Virus record (IMG/VR): IMGVR_UViG_3300031754_000009
Location: 1-39,990 of that record
Direction: 5' to 3' (one strand)
Origin: a virus
DNA: 39,990 bases
The translations under genes were made by a program, and so were the position numbers. The notes under the pieces were generated by a model. The model made no database searches. It saw only the letters and a program-made list of their open reading frames with translations, and was not told the origin of the DNA. Positions 20,684-28,436 of this stretch are shown in pieces. Position 1 is the stretch's first letter. Each line of letters opens with the position of its first letter.

Positions 20684-20799
20684 GCTGGTTCGAGCGTCAT
20701 TTTGGTTTCCACGGGGCGTCGGTCTTGTTCGGGATCATGCTGGCGGCCATCGTGGCGATCGGCGTGATCGTGTGGCTGCTGAACTGGCTGGGCTGGTAG
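20680..20799 (+). CDS. 39-residue membrane microprotein
   Basis: GTG 20680 with GAGG upstream and overlap with the previous stop (GTGA). A short aromatic start (SWFERHFGFHG) is followed by one membrane helix (about 14-36, GIMLAAIVAIGVIVWLLNWL). Similar in plan to the peptide at 18461. Unknown function. Confidence 0.5.
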   Translation: MSWFERHFGFHGASVLFGIMLAAIVAIGVIVWLLNWLGW

Positions 20800-20834
20800 G
20801 CTGCGCGCCCTGTCCGAATTTGGGGAACTCGGAC

Positions 20835-20863
20835 AAAAGTTGCTTCTTTCTTGCTTAAGCAAG
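20835..20863. repeat. Left repeat flanking the recombinase, with 14-bp palindrome (attP candidate)
   Basis: AAAAGTTGCTTCTTTCTTGC continues as TTAAG (20835-20859), closely matching AAAAGTTGCTTTTCTTGC continuing TTTAG at 21459-21481. The left copy contains the perfect palindrome CTTGCTTAAGCAAG (20850-20863). Repeated TTGCTT words on both sides of a tyrosine recombinase gene are good candidates for its core or arm binding sites, and so for attP. Confidence 0.55.
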
Positions 20864-20865
20864 TC

Positions 20866-21459
20866 ATGCACGCCTTCGAAATCGACGAAGTTTTGAAGCT
20901 CCTCAAGACCGCGCGCGCTAAGTCGGAATCGGACTGGTTGATGATCTTGATGACCTTCCTTCATGCCCTGCGAGCGCACGAAGTTGTCGGCGGCTCTGTC
21001 ACATGGAAGAACAAGAAAACAGGGAAGAAAAGCACAGTGCGCTACCCTGGATTGTCGGCCGAAAATGTCGTCGGAACGAAGCTCGTGGTCAGGCGCTTGA
21101 AGGGATCTCGCCCGGTCGAGGACGATCTCCTGGTGCACGAAAATCCGCTGCTGAATGAGCGCCCCGCGGTACTTGCTTTGTGTCGAAATACGCGCCCAAA
21201 GCAAAATCTGTTTCCGATCTCTGCGCGGACCTTCCAGCGCCGCATGCACTACTACGGCAAGCTCGCCGGATTGCCCGAACTTTACTGCCATCCGCACACG
21301 CTGAAGCATTCGGTTCTCACGTATCTCTCTGATCGCATGCCACTTGACAAGCTGCAAGATCGCTCCGGGCATGTGGAGCTAGGATCGCTGGGAATGTATC
21401 TGCACCCGAAGAAGGCCGTCACCGAGAAGCTGGTGAATGACGCTTTTGCCTCAATTTAA
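20866..21459 (+). CDS. int: Compact tyrosine recombinase/integrase (catalytic domain only)
   Basis: 197 residues from ATG 20866; a TTG at 20851 would add five residues inside the palindrome. Catalytic set in order: R36 (ALRAHEV), K79 (RRLKGS), H144-x-x-K147 (HTLKH), H169 (SGH) and nucleophile Y178 (GMYLHP). The usual second Arg of HxxR is Lys here. No N-terminal SAM-like or arm-binding domain is present, so the protein is shorter than typical phage integrases (330-400). It lies between near-identical TTGCTT-rich repeats. It could integrate the phage, resolve genome dimers or invert a small segment. Family sure; role inferred. Confidence 0.8.
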   Translation: MHAFEIDEVLKLLKTARAKSESDWLMILMTFLHALRAHEVVGGSVTWKNKKTGKKSTVRYPGLSAENVVGTKLVVRRLKGSRPVEDDLLVHENPLLNERPAVLALCRNTRPKQNLFPISARTFQRRMHYYGKLAGLPELYCHPHTLKHSVLTYLSDRMPLDKLQDRSGHVELGSLGMYLHPKKAVTEKLVNDAFASI

Positions 21460-21481
21460 AAAGTTGCTTTTCTTGCTTTAG
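21459..21481. repeat. Right repeat flanking the recombinase
   Basis: AAAAGTTGCTTTTCTTGC followed by TTTAG, the imperfect direct repeat of 20835-20859 (a 2-bp length difference in the T/C run and one change near the end). It begins at the last base of the recombinase stop codon and lies 15 bp before the packaging gene at 21497. It may also serve as part of that gene's promoter region. Confidence 0.55.
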
Positions 21482-21496
21482 TTCCGACCCATAGGG

Positions 21497-21913
21497 ATGG
21501 CCCACGGAGGCTCACGCAAACACCCGGCCGACTGCAAGTGCGGCAACTGCCCGAAGATGGGCCGGCCGAAGCAGGAACGGCCCACCAACGCGAACGTCGC
21601 CAGTAAGGTGCTCACGCAGGCGAAGGCCGAGCAGCTCTGGTTGGGCATGATTGACCTGGAGCGTCGACGTCTCGGTCTGAACAAAGATGGCTCGCTGAGT
21701 CAATCCGAACGCGGAGCGATCGACGGCCCCGACTACCAGGGCAAGTTCTCGATCATTCCCCTCACCAACGTGCTGCGCTATCTCGAAGACCGAGCCTACG
21801 GCCGGCCAGTTGACACCGTGAACCACCTGCACGACAAGCCGCTGGAGGTGAACATGACCGTCAGCTTGGCTGAGACCATTCAGAAAGCACGCAAGCGAGC
21901 TGAGTCGAAGTGA
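21497..21913 (+). CDS. Terminase small subunit candidate
   Basis: 138 residues. N-terminal CKCGNC (13-18) with GRPKQERP, then a long helical region (VLTQAKAEQLWLGMIDLERR) and a C-terminal helix (LAETIQKARKRAES). Directly overlaps the large terminase (GTGA, 21910-21913). Position and size fit the DNA-recognising small subunit, but the sequence does not clearly match a named small-terminase family, and the CxCxxC start is unusual for one. Confidence 0.55.
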   Translation: MAHGGSRKHPADCKCGNCPKMGRPKQERPTNANVASKVLTQAKAEQLWLGMIDLERRRLGLNKDGSLSQSERGAIDGPDYQGKFSIIPLTNVLRYLEDRAYGRPVDTVNHLHDKPLEVNMTVSLAETIQKARKRAESK

Positions 21914-23421
21914 TCTCAACGCAGGAACAAGCGATGCTGGCCGAGGACCTGGCGCGCTTCACGCACGATCCGCTGTCAGCCGTCCTCTACGGCTTCCCCT
22001 GGGGCGAGGGTGAGCTCGAGAAGCACGCCGGCCCGCGCAAGTGGCAAGCGCAGCTGCTCTCCGACATCCGCGACCACCTCTCGAACCCCGCGACGCGCTT
22101 TACGCCCTTCAAGGCAGCGGTATCGTCCGGGCACGGTATAGGGAAGTCGGCGGAAGTTGCTTTCATCATCTGGTGGGCGCTCTCGACCTTCGAAGACACC
22201 AAGATCATCGTCACCGCGAACACCAAAGGCCAGCTCGACACCAAAACCCAGCCCGAGGTGGCGAAGTGGTTTCGCCTGGCATTGAATTCCGACTGGTTCG
22301 ATGTCAACGTGGCCTCGATCAAGATCGACGAGCCCGGCCACGAGCGCAACTGGCGCGCGGACTTCAATCCCTGGTCCGAGGAAAACTCTTCCGCCTTCGC
22401 CGGCGCGCACAACCAGGGCAAGCGCCTGGTCGTCATCATGGACGAGGCTTCCGAAATCGCCTCGGTGATCTCGGCCGAGGTCGGCCGAGGCGCCATGACC
22501 GACGCCGACACCGAGCTGCTCTGGTTTAAGTTTGGGAATCCGACCATCAACTCGGGCGACTTCTACGACTGCGTGCACGGCAACCAGCGGCACCGCTGGA
22601 AAACCTACGTCATCGACTCGCGCACCGTCGAAGGCACCAACAAAGAAGAAATTGCCGAGTGGGAGCAGGATTACGGCGAAGACTCAGACTTTTTTCGAGT
22701 ACGCGTGCGCGGCCTTCCTCCGCGCGCTGCAAGTGGACAATTCATTGATCTTGAGACCATCCAGAACGCCCAGCGAAGACCTCTACACAATCTGCCGGAT
22801 GATCCCCTCGTTGCGGGCGTGGATTTCGCGTGGGGCGGCTCCGACGACAATGTCATCCGCTTCCGCAAAGGCAACGACGCGCGCTCGATCCCGCCGATCA
22901 AAATCAAAGGCGAGTTCACCCGCGACCCGGCCGTGATGACCGGCAAGCTGGCCGATGTGCTCTCGCGCAAATACAACGGCGAAAAGATTGCCATGCTGTT
23001 CTGCGATTCCGCCGGCATTGCCGGACCGGTGTTTCAGCGGCTGCGCACGCTCGGCTTCACGAACTTGATGGAAGTGAACTTCGGGCAGGACTCGACTGAT
23101 CCGAAGTACGCCTATCGCCGCGATGAGATGTGGGGAAAGATGCGCGAGTGGCTGATGGAGGGCGGAGCCATCGACAAGGACCCCGGACTCGAGTCCGATC
23201 TGTCGAAGCCCATCCTGGTGAGTGATCGGCTGCAGCGTATCAAACTCGAGCCCAAAGACGTGATGCAAAAACGGCTGGCGAAGATGGGCGCTGAATCAAG
23301 TTCGCCCGACGATGGCGATGCACTGGCGCTCACCTTCGCGATGCCGGTCATGCCCCCGCGCAAGCAGCAAGAGTACGAACCCCCACCGCCGCGCCACGAC
23401 AACGCCGGCTGGATGGCTTAG
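21910..23421 (+). CDS. terL: Terminase large subunit
   Basis: 503 residues from GTG 21910. ATPase: Walker A SSGHGIGKS (72-80), Walker B RLVVIMDEA (172-180) with catalytic Glu179. RNase H-like nuclease: D305 (VAGVDFAWGG), D366 (AMLFCDSAG) and D470 (DDGDAL) form the expected acidic triad. Full length for the family. It cuts and pumps DNA into the prohead at the portal. First long gene of the head operon, overlapping the small-subunit candidate by 4 bp. Confidence 0.93.
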   Translation: MISTQEQAMLAEDLARFTHDPLSAVLYGFPWGEGELEKHAGPRKWQAQLLSDIRDHLSNPATRFTPFKAAVSSGHGIGKSAEVAFIIWWALSTFEDTKIIVTANTKGQLDTKTQPEVAKWFRLALNSDWFDVNVASIKIDEPGHERNWRADFNPWSEENSSAFAGAHNQGKRLVVIMDEASEIASVISAEVGRGAMTDADTELLWFKFGNPTINSGDFYDCVHGNQRHRWKTYVIDSRTVEGTNKEEIAEWEQDYGEDSDFFRVRVRGLPPRAASGQFIDLETIQNAQRRPLHNLPDDPLVAGVDFAWGGSDDNVIRFRKGNDARSIPPIKIKGEFTRDPAVMTGKLADVLSRKYNGEKIAMLFCDSAGIAGPVFQRLRTLGFTNLMEVNFGQDSTDPKYAYRRDEMWGKMREWLMEGGAIDKDPGLESDLSKPILVSDRLQRIKLEPKDVMQKRLAKMGAESSSPDDGDALALTFAMPVMPPRKQQEYEPPPPRHDNAGWMA

Positions 23422-23429
23422 GAGAAACC

Positions 23430-23717
23430 ATGGTAGGCAAAGCAATGCTGACTTCAAGCCCGAAAGAGCGCAAACCCCCGAAAGTTCTCGATCACCTGCG
23501 CGTCTATCCCCAGCAAGGCGAGGGCGAAGGCCACCTGATCGAGCACCACTTCACCCATTACGAACACCAACCGGAGCGCCACGTGTTCGCCTCCGAAGAT
23601 GGCGCCGCTGCTCTGGCGCACATCGCCCAGCACGCCGGCATCAACACCGAGAAGCTTGACCTCGAGCACGAATCTGAGCCCGAGCACGGCGCCGAAGCAG
23701 TCGCACCCAAGAAGTAA
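23430..23717 (+). CDS. Hypothetical protein between terminase and portal
   Basis: 95 residues, AGGAGAAACC before ATG. His/Glu-rich: VYPQQGEGEGHLIEHHFTHY, then a helix (GAAALAHIAQHAG) and a Glu/His tail ending KK. The first half appears beta-stranded. No family recognised; similar small proteins sit between terminase and portal in other podoviruses. Confidence 0.6.
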   Translation: MVGKAMLTSSPKERKPPKVLDHLRVYPQQGEGEGHLIEHHFTHYEHQPERHVFASEDGAAALAHIAQHAGINTEKLDLEHESEPEHGAEAVAPKK

Positions 23718-23722
23718 ACGAG

Positions 23723-23785
23723 ATGCTCTGGCTGCTCTACTGGTTCATCGACGACGATGACGACGACGATTGGGAGCTCGCGTAA
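23723..23785 (+). CDS. 20-residue microprotein with Asp7 run
   Basis: MLWLLYWFIDDDDDDDWELA: a hydrophobic aromatic start followed by seven consecutive Asp. The ATG is five bases after the previous stop, and the TAA (23783-23785) abuts the next ATG, so the frame exactly fills the gap. AAGAAG and ACGAG precede the start. Too short to be sure. Confidence 0.35.
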   Translation: MLWLLYWFIDDDDDDDWELA

Positions 23786-23983
23786 ATGCCGAAATTCCTC
23801 GAAGACAAGCTGCGGGCCAATGTGCCCAAGGGAGTGGATCCCGATCGCTACGTCTATGGCGCAATGAACAACATGGGCGCCATGCGGGGCTCGAAGATCA
23901 CCGCCAAGGGCCGGCGCATGGAAAAGAAGCACGCCGAAAAGCAGGCCTCGCGTCTGAAGATGGCTTCCCTGCTCCATCACTAA
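23786..23983 (+). CDS. Conserved small phage protein
   Basis: 65 residues, very basic. MPKFLEDKLRANV...RYVYGAMNNMGAMRGSKITA and KGRRMEKKH match a small conserved family that I recognise from other phages, with the constant YG-x-x-N-x-x-G-x-M-x-G-x-x-x-T-x-K-G core. Function not established. Located in the head operon just before the chaperonin-like gene. Confidence 0.65.
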   Translation: MPKFLEDKLRANVPKGVDPDRYVYGAMNNMGAMRGSKITAKGRRMEKKHAEKQASRLKMASLLHH

Positions 23984-23989
23984 ACTCTT

Positions 23990-24337
23990 ATGCCGCGCGA
24001 ACAAATCCCTTTCCAGCCTGCGCTCGACCGAGTCCTGGTTCGTCGCATGGAAAAGAGCGACGACAACGGCTTGGTGGTGATCCGCGAGAATCCGCACCTG
24101 GTCGATGTGGTCTCAAATCAGACGGACGGCAATCATGGAGACTATCGGCGCGTGCCCGTGCTCGGCATCGTGGTCGCAGTCGGCCCGGGGAAGTACAACC
24201 AGAAATTCAAATTTAAGCCGACCACAGTGAAGCCCGGCGAAGTCGTGATCTTCACCGAGTGGAACGATTGGGCGGATGCTCCGGAAGGCCTCTACCTGAT
24301 CCGCGAAGCCGATATCTGGGGGCACTACGAAACCTAG
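23990..24337 (+). CDS. GroES-like co-chaperonin
   Basis: 115 residues. The GroES fold is visible throughout: PALDRVLVRRMEKSDDNGLV (matching the first strand and the mobile loop with its hydrophobic tip), then VLGIVVAVGPGKY, then VKPGEVVIFTEW, then LYLIREADIW. An insertion of about 20 residues (around 35-55) lies after the mobile loop. T4 gp31 is the classic phage co-chaperonin used to fold the coat protein with host GroEL. Its place just before portal, scaffold and coat supports the same role here. The host GroEL partner is inferred. Confidence 0.8.
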   Translation: MPREQIPFQPALDRVLVRRMEKSDDNGLVVIRENPHLVDVVSNQTDGNHGDYRRVPVLGIVVAVGPGKYNQKFKFKPTTVKPGEVVIFTEWNDWADAPEGLYLIREADIWGHYET

Positions 24338-24371
24338 TCTGATCAGCTCGCATCCCTTTCAGGCCGATTGC

Positions 24372-24608
24372 GTGTGCCCGAATTGCGCCGAGCATCGCAC
24401 GGAGCGCCGCTACGGCGTCTATCGCGATTACATCAACTGGGCAAATGCGCCGCTGCTCGCGGGATTGCAGCGGGTCGAGCGCCCCGCTGTTGCTGGCGTC
24501 GACATTCCGTTCCCTGTATGGAAAAGCGCAAGCCTGCCCGTGAGCAAACACCACAAGCCGGAGCGCGTATTCCGCGTCGGAGCGGCTTCTTGGTTAGGCC
24601 ATGCCTGA
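24372..24608 (+). CDS. Small Cys-containing hypothetical protein
   Basis: 78 residues from GTG 24372; no clear ribosome-binding site, and the true start may lie slightly upstream. Starts CPNC with a third Cys immediately upstream in frame (ADC-VCPNC), then EHRTERRYGVYRDYINWANA. Overlaps the portal gene by 8 bp. Function unknown. Confidence 0.5.
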   Translation: MCPNCAEHRTERRYGVYRDYINWANAPLLAGLQRVERPAVAGVDIPFPVWKSASLPVSKHHKPERVFRVGAASWLGHA

Positions 24609-26847
24609 GCGCAAGCGCGACCACCGCGGCCGCTACATCGGGGAAAAGTCGCCCGAGGCCCGCAAGCGCGAGCAATTCCTGCAGTTGGCGCTCGAACGCT
24701 TCAAGCTGGCTGCCGACGCCGAGGCCCGCTGGCGCCGGGAAGCCCTCGAAGATTTCAACTTCTACCTGGGCGAGCAGTGGCCGCAAGACATCAAGACGCA
24801 GCGCGATCGCGATCGCAGACCGTGTTTGACGATCAACCGCCTCAAGCCCATGAAGCGCATCGTCTGCAACGAAATGCGCCAGCAGCGGCCCTCGATCCAG
24901 GTGAACCCGGTCGGGGACGGAGCGACGGTTGAGACTGCGCAGATCGAGCAAGGCATCATCCGCCACATCGAAGTGAACTCCGATGCGGAAGTGGCCTACG
25001 ACACCGCCGACGACCACATGGTGATTGGCGGGCGCGGCTGGCTCGAGGCTTCCACGCGCTACCGGCCAGGGCGGACGATGTCGCAGGAGATCCACATCGG
25101 CGCCGCGACCAATCCCTTCATGCACTACACCGACCCGAACGCGGCCGAGCTCGATAAAAGCGATGCCAAGTGGCATTTCAAGATCTGGGACTACACCCGC
25201 GCCGAGTTCGAATCGAAGTACCCGGACTCGGAAGCCGCCTCGCTCTCGGATTTCCAGTCGGTGGGCGACAACGGCAAAGACTGGCTGCAAAAAGACGCCG
25301 TGCGCGTGGCCGAGTACTGGTACATCGAGTACGAAGACTCCACGCTCTACCAGCTCGAGGACGGCTCGATTGTCGAAGCACTCCCTGAAGGCGTGAACGA
25401 AGACGATGAAGGCGTGAGCGCGCGCCCTTGGGAGAAGCCGAAGTGCATGTGGTGCAAGATCACCGCGGTCGATGTGCTCGACGGGAACGATGACGCCACC
25501 GGCGGCCGCGAAACCGTCTGGGACTCGATTCCCAACATTCCGGTGATCGGCGAAGAGCTGGACGTGAACGGCAAGGTGCACATGTGCGGCATGGTGCGCG
25601 ACGCCAAAGACCCGCAGCGCCAGTTCAACTACTGGGAGACGGCCGCGACCGAGATGATTGCGCTGGCCCCGAAAGCCCAGTGGAAAGGCTATGCGGAAGT
25701 CATCGAGGGTCACGAAGAAGAGTGGAAGAACGCGAACCGCACCAACTACTCGATTCTTACCGGCAAAGCCGTGGTCAAAGACAACCAGCTCCTGCCCCTG
25801 CCTGAACGCGACCAGGCCGAGCCTCCCATTCAAGCGATGGCGGCGATGCGGCAGTCGGGCGCCGCGAACCTCGAAGCTGTCACCGGAATTAACGACGCGG
25901 TGCTCGGCCGCATGAAGGCCGACGAATCCGGCAAAGCCGTACTCGCCCGGCAGAAGCAGGGCGATGTATCGAACCTCAACTACTCCGACAATTCCGCCCG
26001 CGCCAAGCGCCGTCTCGGCCGCCTGATTCTGCCCGCCATTCCCAAGGTCTATGACGTGCCGACCATCATGCGCATCGTCAACCCGGATGGAACCTCCGAG
26101 CACATCGTCACCCACTTGGGCGAGGACCAGCAGGCAGACGCGGCCGCGATGATGCAGCAGAACCCGGCCATCAAGAAAATCTTCGATCTCTCGGTGGGCA
26201 CCTACGACGTCACCGTCTCGGTCGGGCCGAACTACCAGACCAAACGCCAGGAAGCGGTGGCCTCGATCATGGCGCTGATCCAGGCCGAGCCCGCGGTGCT
26301 CGCCCTGATTGGCGATCTCCTGGTCGGCAACATGGACTGGAACCAGGCGCCGGAAATTGCCAAGCGGTTGAAGCTCTGGGTGATGCAGCAGAACCCCTAT
26401 CTCGCTCAGGAAGAAGGCGACGACCCGCAGGTGCAGGCCCAGAAAGCGCAGGCCCAGCTCGCCGCCTTGCAGCAGGTCCATGGGCAAGTGGTCGAGGCAC
26501 TGCAGAACGCGCAGAACATCATCCAGTCGAAGATGGTCGAGCAGCAGGGCAAGAAGGCGATCGAAGAAATGAAGATCAACGCCGACATCCTGCTCGGCAA
26601 GTGGAAGCTGCTCATGCCGGCCATCGTCGCCGAGATCAACACCAAAGCCCAGGACGCCAGCGCGCGCCGGGAAATCGATGCGGATCTGATCAAACAGATT
26701 CGCGACCAGGTGCACGAAGCCACCATGTCGGCCATGGGGCACCAGCAGAATCTCGAGCTCGGTGACCAGACGGCCACCAATCAGATGGCGGTGGCCGCAG
26801 CCCAGCCTCAACCCGGAAACGGGAACGGAACCCAACCTCAGCAATAA
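24601..26847 (+). CDS. Portal protein, P22 gp1-like
   Basis: 748 residues, in the P22 size class (725). The start (EARWRREALEDFNFYLGEQW) and NRLKPMKRIVCNEMRQQRPS, then GIIRHIEVNSDAEVAYDTA, are characteristic of P22-type portals, as is the central EAVTGINDAVLGRM...SGKAVLARQ segment. The C-terminal 200 residues are Gln/Ala-rich helix (barrel-like), ending in a Gln/Gly/Asn tail. Forms the dodecameric vertex through which DNA enters and leaves. Confidence 0.9.
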   Translation: MPERKRDHRGRYIGEKSPEARKREQFLQLALERFKLAADAEARWRREALEDFNFYLGEQWPQDIKTQRDRDRRPCLTINRLKPMKRIVCNEMRQQRPSIQVNPVGDGATVETAQIEQGIIRHIEVNSDAEVAYDTADDHMVIGGRGWLEASTRYRPGRTMSQEIHIGAATNPFMHYTDPNAAELDKSDAKWHFKIWDYTRAEFESKYPDSEAASLSDFQSVGDNGKDWLQKDAVRVAEYWYIEYEDSTLYQLEDGSIVEALPEGVNEDDEGVSARPWEKPKCMWCKITAVDVLDGNDDATGGRETVWDSIPNIPVIGEELDVNGKVHMCGMVRDAKDPQRQFNYWETAATEMIALAPKAQWKGYAEVIEGHEEEWKNANRTNYSILTGKAVVKDNQLLPLPERDQAEPPIQAMAAMRQSGAANLEAVTGINDAVLGRMKADESGKAVLARQKQGDVSNLNYSDNSARAKRRLGRLILPAIPKVYDVPTIMRIVNPDGTSEHIVTHLGEDQQADAAAMMQQNPAIKKIFDLSVGTYDVTVSVGPNYQTKRQEAVASIMALIQAEPAVLALIGDLLVGNMDWNQAPEIAKRLKLWVMQQNPYLAQEEGDDPQVQAQKAQAQLAALQQVHGQVVEALQNAQNIIQSKMVEQQGKKAIEEMKINADILLGKWKLLMPAIVAEINTKAQDASARREIDADLIKQIRDQVHEATMSAMGHQQNLELGDQTATNQMAVAAAQPQPGNGNGTQPQQ

Positions 26848-26859
26848 AAGGACAACCCC

Positions 26860-27351
26860 ATGCATCTCTTGTTGCTCGTATTTTTCGCCGCACTGGCTTG
26901 CCCGATCGTGTTCGGAACGCTCTCTCATCAGGGAGCCTTTGACGCCTCCGCCCTGAGCGACGTGCTGATCTCGCAGTGCCAGTTTCAGAGCCTGGCGCTG
27001 ACAGCCAACAGCACGCTCCCCGTCGGTGCCATCACCGGAGCGCTCGACATCGTGCTGGTGAATACCACCAACGCCCCTGGAACCCAGACCACGCGCACCG
27101 CAGCCCAGATGTACGCGGACCTCACCGCTGCTCTCGGAATTCCGCCGCCGGCGAACTTCACTTTCTTTTTGACCATTGAGCACGCGGGCACCGGAACCTT
27201 GACACTCGCCGGTGGCACTGGTGTGACGATCTCGAATCCCACCGGCGGCGCGACCACGATCGCCACCGTGAGCGCGCGCGACTACATCGTGCAAGTCGTG
27301 AACCCCTCGACCATCAACATCGTGGCGATCGGTTCGCGCACCAACACCTAA
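26860..27351 (+). CDS. Exported beta-rich protein between portal and scaffold
   Basis: 163 residues, AAAGGA 8-9 bp before ATG. A strong hydrophobic N-terminus (MHLLLLVFFAALACPIVFG) looks like a signal peptide, although there is no positive charge other than His2 and the cleavage site is unclear. The rest is a Thr/Gly-rich beta domain (GTGTLTLAGGTGVTIS, then YIVQVVNPSTINIVAIG) like capsid decoration or fibre domains. It sits where P22-like phages have no gene. Either a decoration protein with a hydrophobic start or a truly exported protein. Confidence 0.7.
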   Translation: MHLLLLVFFAALACPIVFGTLSHQGAFDASALSDVLISQCQFQSLALTANSTLPVGAITGALDIVLVNTTNAPGTQTTRTAAQMYADLTAALGIPPPANFTFFLTIEHAGTGTLTLAGGTGVTISNPTGGATTIATVSARDYIVQVVNPSTINIVAIGSRTNT

Positions 27352-27423
27352 CGAGTTTTGTAAATCCCCGGCCTAGCGGCGGGCCTCATACACCGCGCCT
27401 GATCCCAATGGAGAGCCAATTCC

Positions 27424-28419
27424 ATGCCGAACGCGACTGAACAGCCCGACATCACCCTTGCTTCGACCACCGAAAGCCAGGCCGAACTCGATCACGCGAC
27501 TGGCCCCAACTGGCGCCAGCACTTCGATCCCGCCAAAGCCAAAGCCGAGGAAGAAGCCAAAGGGAAAGACAAGCCTGCGGAATCGTCCGTGAAAAAGGAC
27601 GAGACCAAGACCGCGCCCGCCTCAGAGCCGGGCAAAGTTGCGAGCCCGAAGGAAGACGACGAAGACAAGGACATTCCGCCCGGCGTCCGCAAGCGGCTGG
27701 ACCGGCTGACCGCGAAGCTCAGGGAAACTGAACGCGCGCTCGAAGCCTCCACCCGCCGCCCGGAAGCCCGCACGGACGGAGCGAAGACCGAACCGGCCAA
27801 GGCCGCTGTCGAAGCTGATCCCGAGCCCCAAGTCAAAGACTTCAAGAGTTGGGACGAGTGGAACGCAGCCCACAACCGCTGGCTGGTTCGCGACGAGCAG
27901 CGCAAGCTCGACGTGAAAGCCGCCGAGGAAGAAGCCAAGGAGAACGCGAAGGCAACCTTCGACGCTCACCTGGAACGGCTCGAGGCCGCTCGCGTCGACC
28001 ATGACGACTTCGATGACGCCATCAAGGGCATGCCGGTGTTCGAGTTTTCGAGCCCATCGGCGAACCAGGCCTTTCAGATGGCGCTGGTCGATTCGGAAAA
28101 CTCGGCCGAGCTGATGTACCACCTTGCGCATCACCCGGAAGACATGGCGAAGTTCGCCGACCTGTCTCCGGTCGGGGTGCAGCGCATGGTGGGCCGGCTC
28201 GAGGCCCGGCTTTTTCCGGAAAGCGCTGCGTCTTCCTCGAGCACCACAAGTCCTTCTTCGGCCGCTCGCGCCAAACCTGTCAGCCGCACCCCGAAGCCCA
28301 CCACGCCGGTGCGCGGCACAACCACGGCTCCGACCGCACTCGACGATCCCACGCTGGTGAAAGACACCGACGCCTGGATCGCGCGCAGGCAGGCGCAGCT
28401 CAGCTCCCGCCGGCATTGA
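27424..28419 (+). CDS. Scaffolding protein
   Basis: 331 residues directly before the coat gene. Lys/Glu-rich and mostly helical (EEEAKGKDKPAES; RLDRLTAKLRETERALEAST; KAAEEEAKENAKATF), with a Ser/Thr/Pro-rich, basic C-terminal region. P22 scaffold also uses a basic C-terminal helix to bind coat. Composition, size and position all fit, although there is no close sequence match. Directs prohead assembly and leaves before DNA packaging. Confidence 0.8.
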   Translation: MPNATEQPDITLASTTESQAELDHATGPNWRQHFDPAKAKAEEEAKGKDKPAESSVKKDETKTAPASEPGKVASPKEDDEDKDIPPGVRKRLDRLTAKLRETERALEASTRRPEARTDGAKTEPAKAAVEADPEPQVKDFKSWDEWNAAHNRWLVRDEQRKLDVKAAEEEAKENAKATFDAHLERLEAARVDHDDFDDAIKGMPVFEFSSPSANQAFQMALVDSENSAELMYHLAHHPEDMAKFADLSPVGVQRMVGRLEARLFPESAASSSSTTSPSSAARAKPVSRTPKPTTPVRGTTTAPTALDDPTLVKDTDAWIARRQAQLSSRRH

Positions 28420-28436
28420 AGGACCGGCTCTAGCCC

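Noticed and set aside
24433-27294. 953-codon open frame on the minus strand opposite the portal gene
   Set aside because: It mirrors the GC-rich codon pattern of the well-supported portal gene; its translation is His/Arg/Val-rich with no recognisable domain, and it covers several plus-strand genes.
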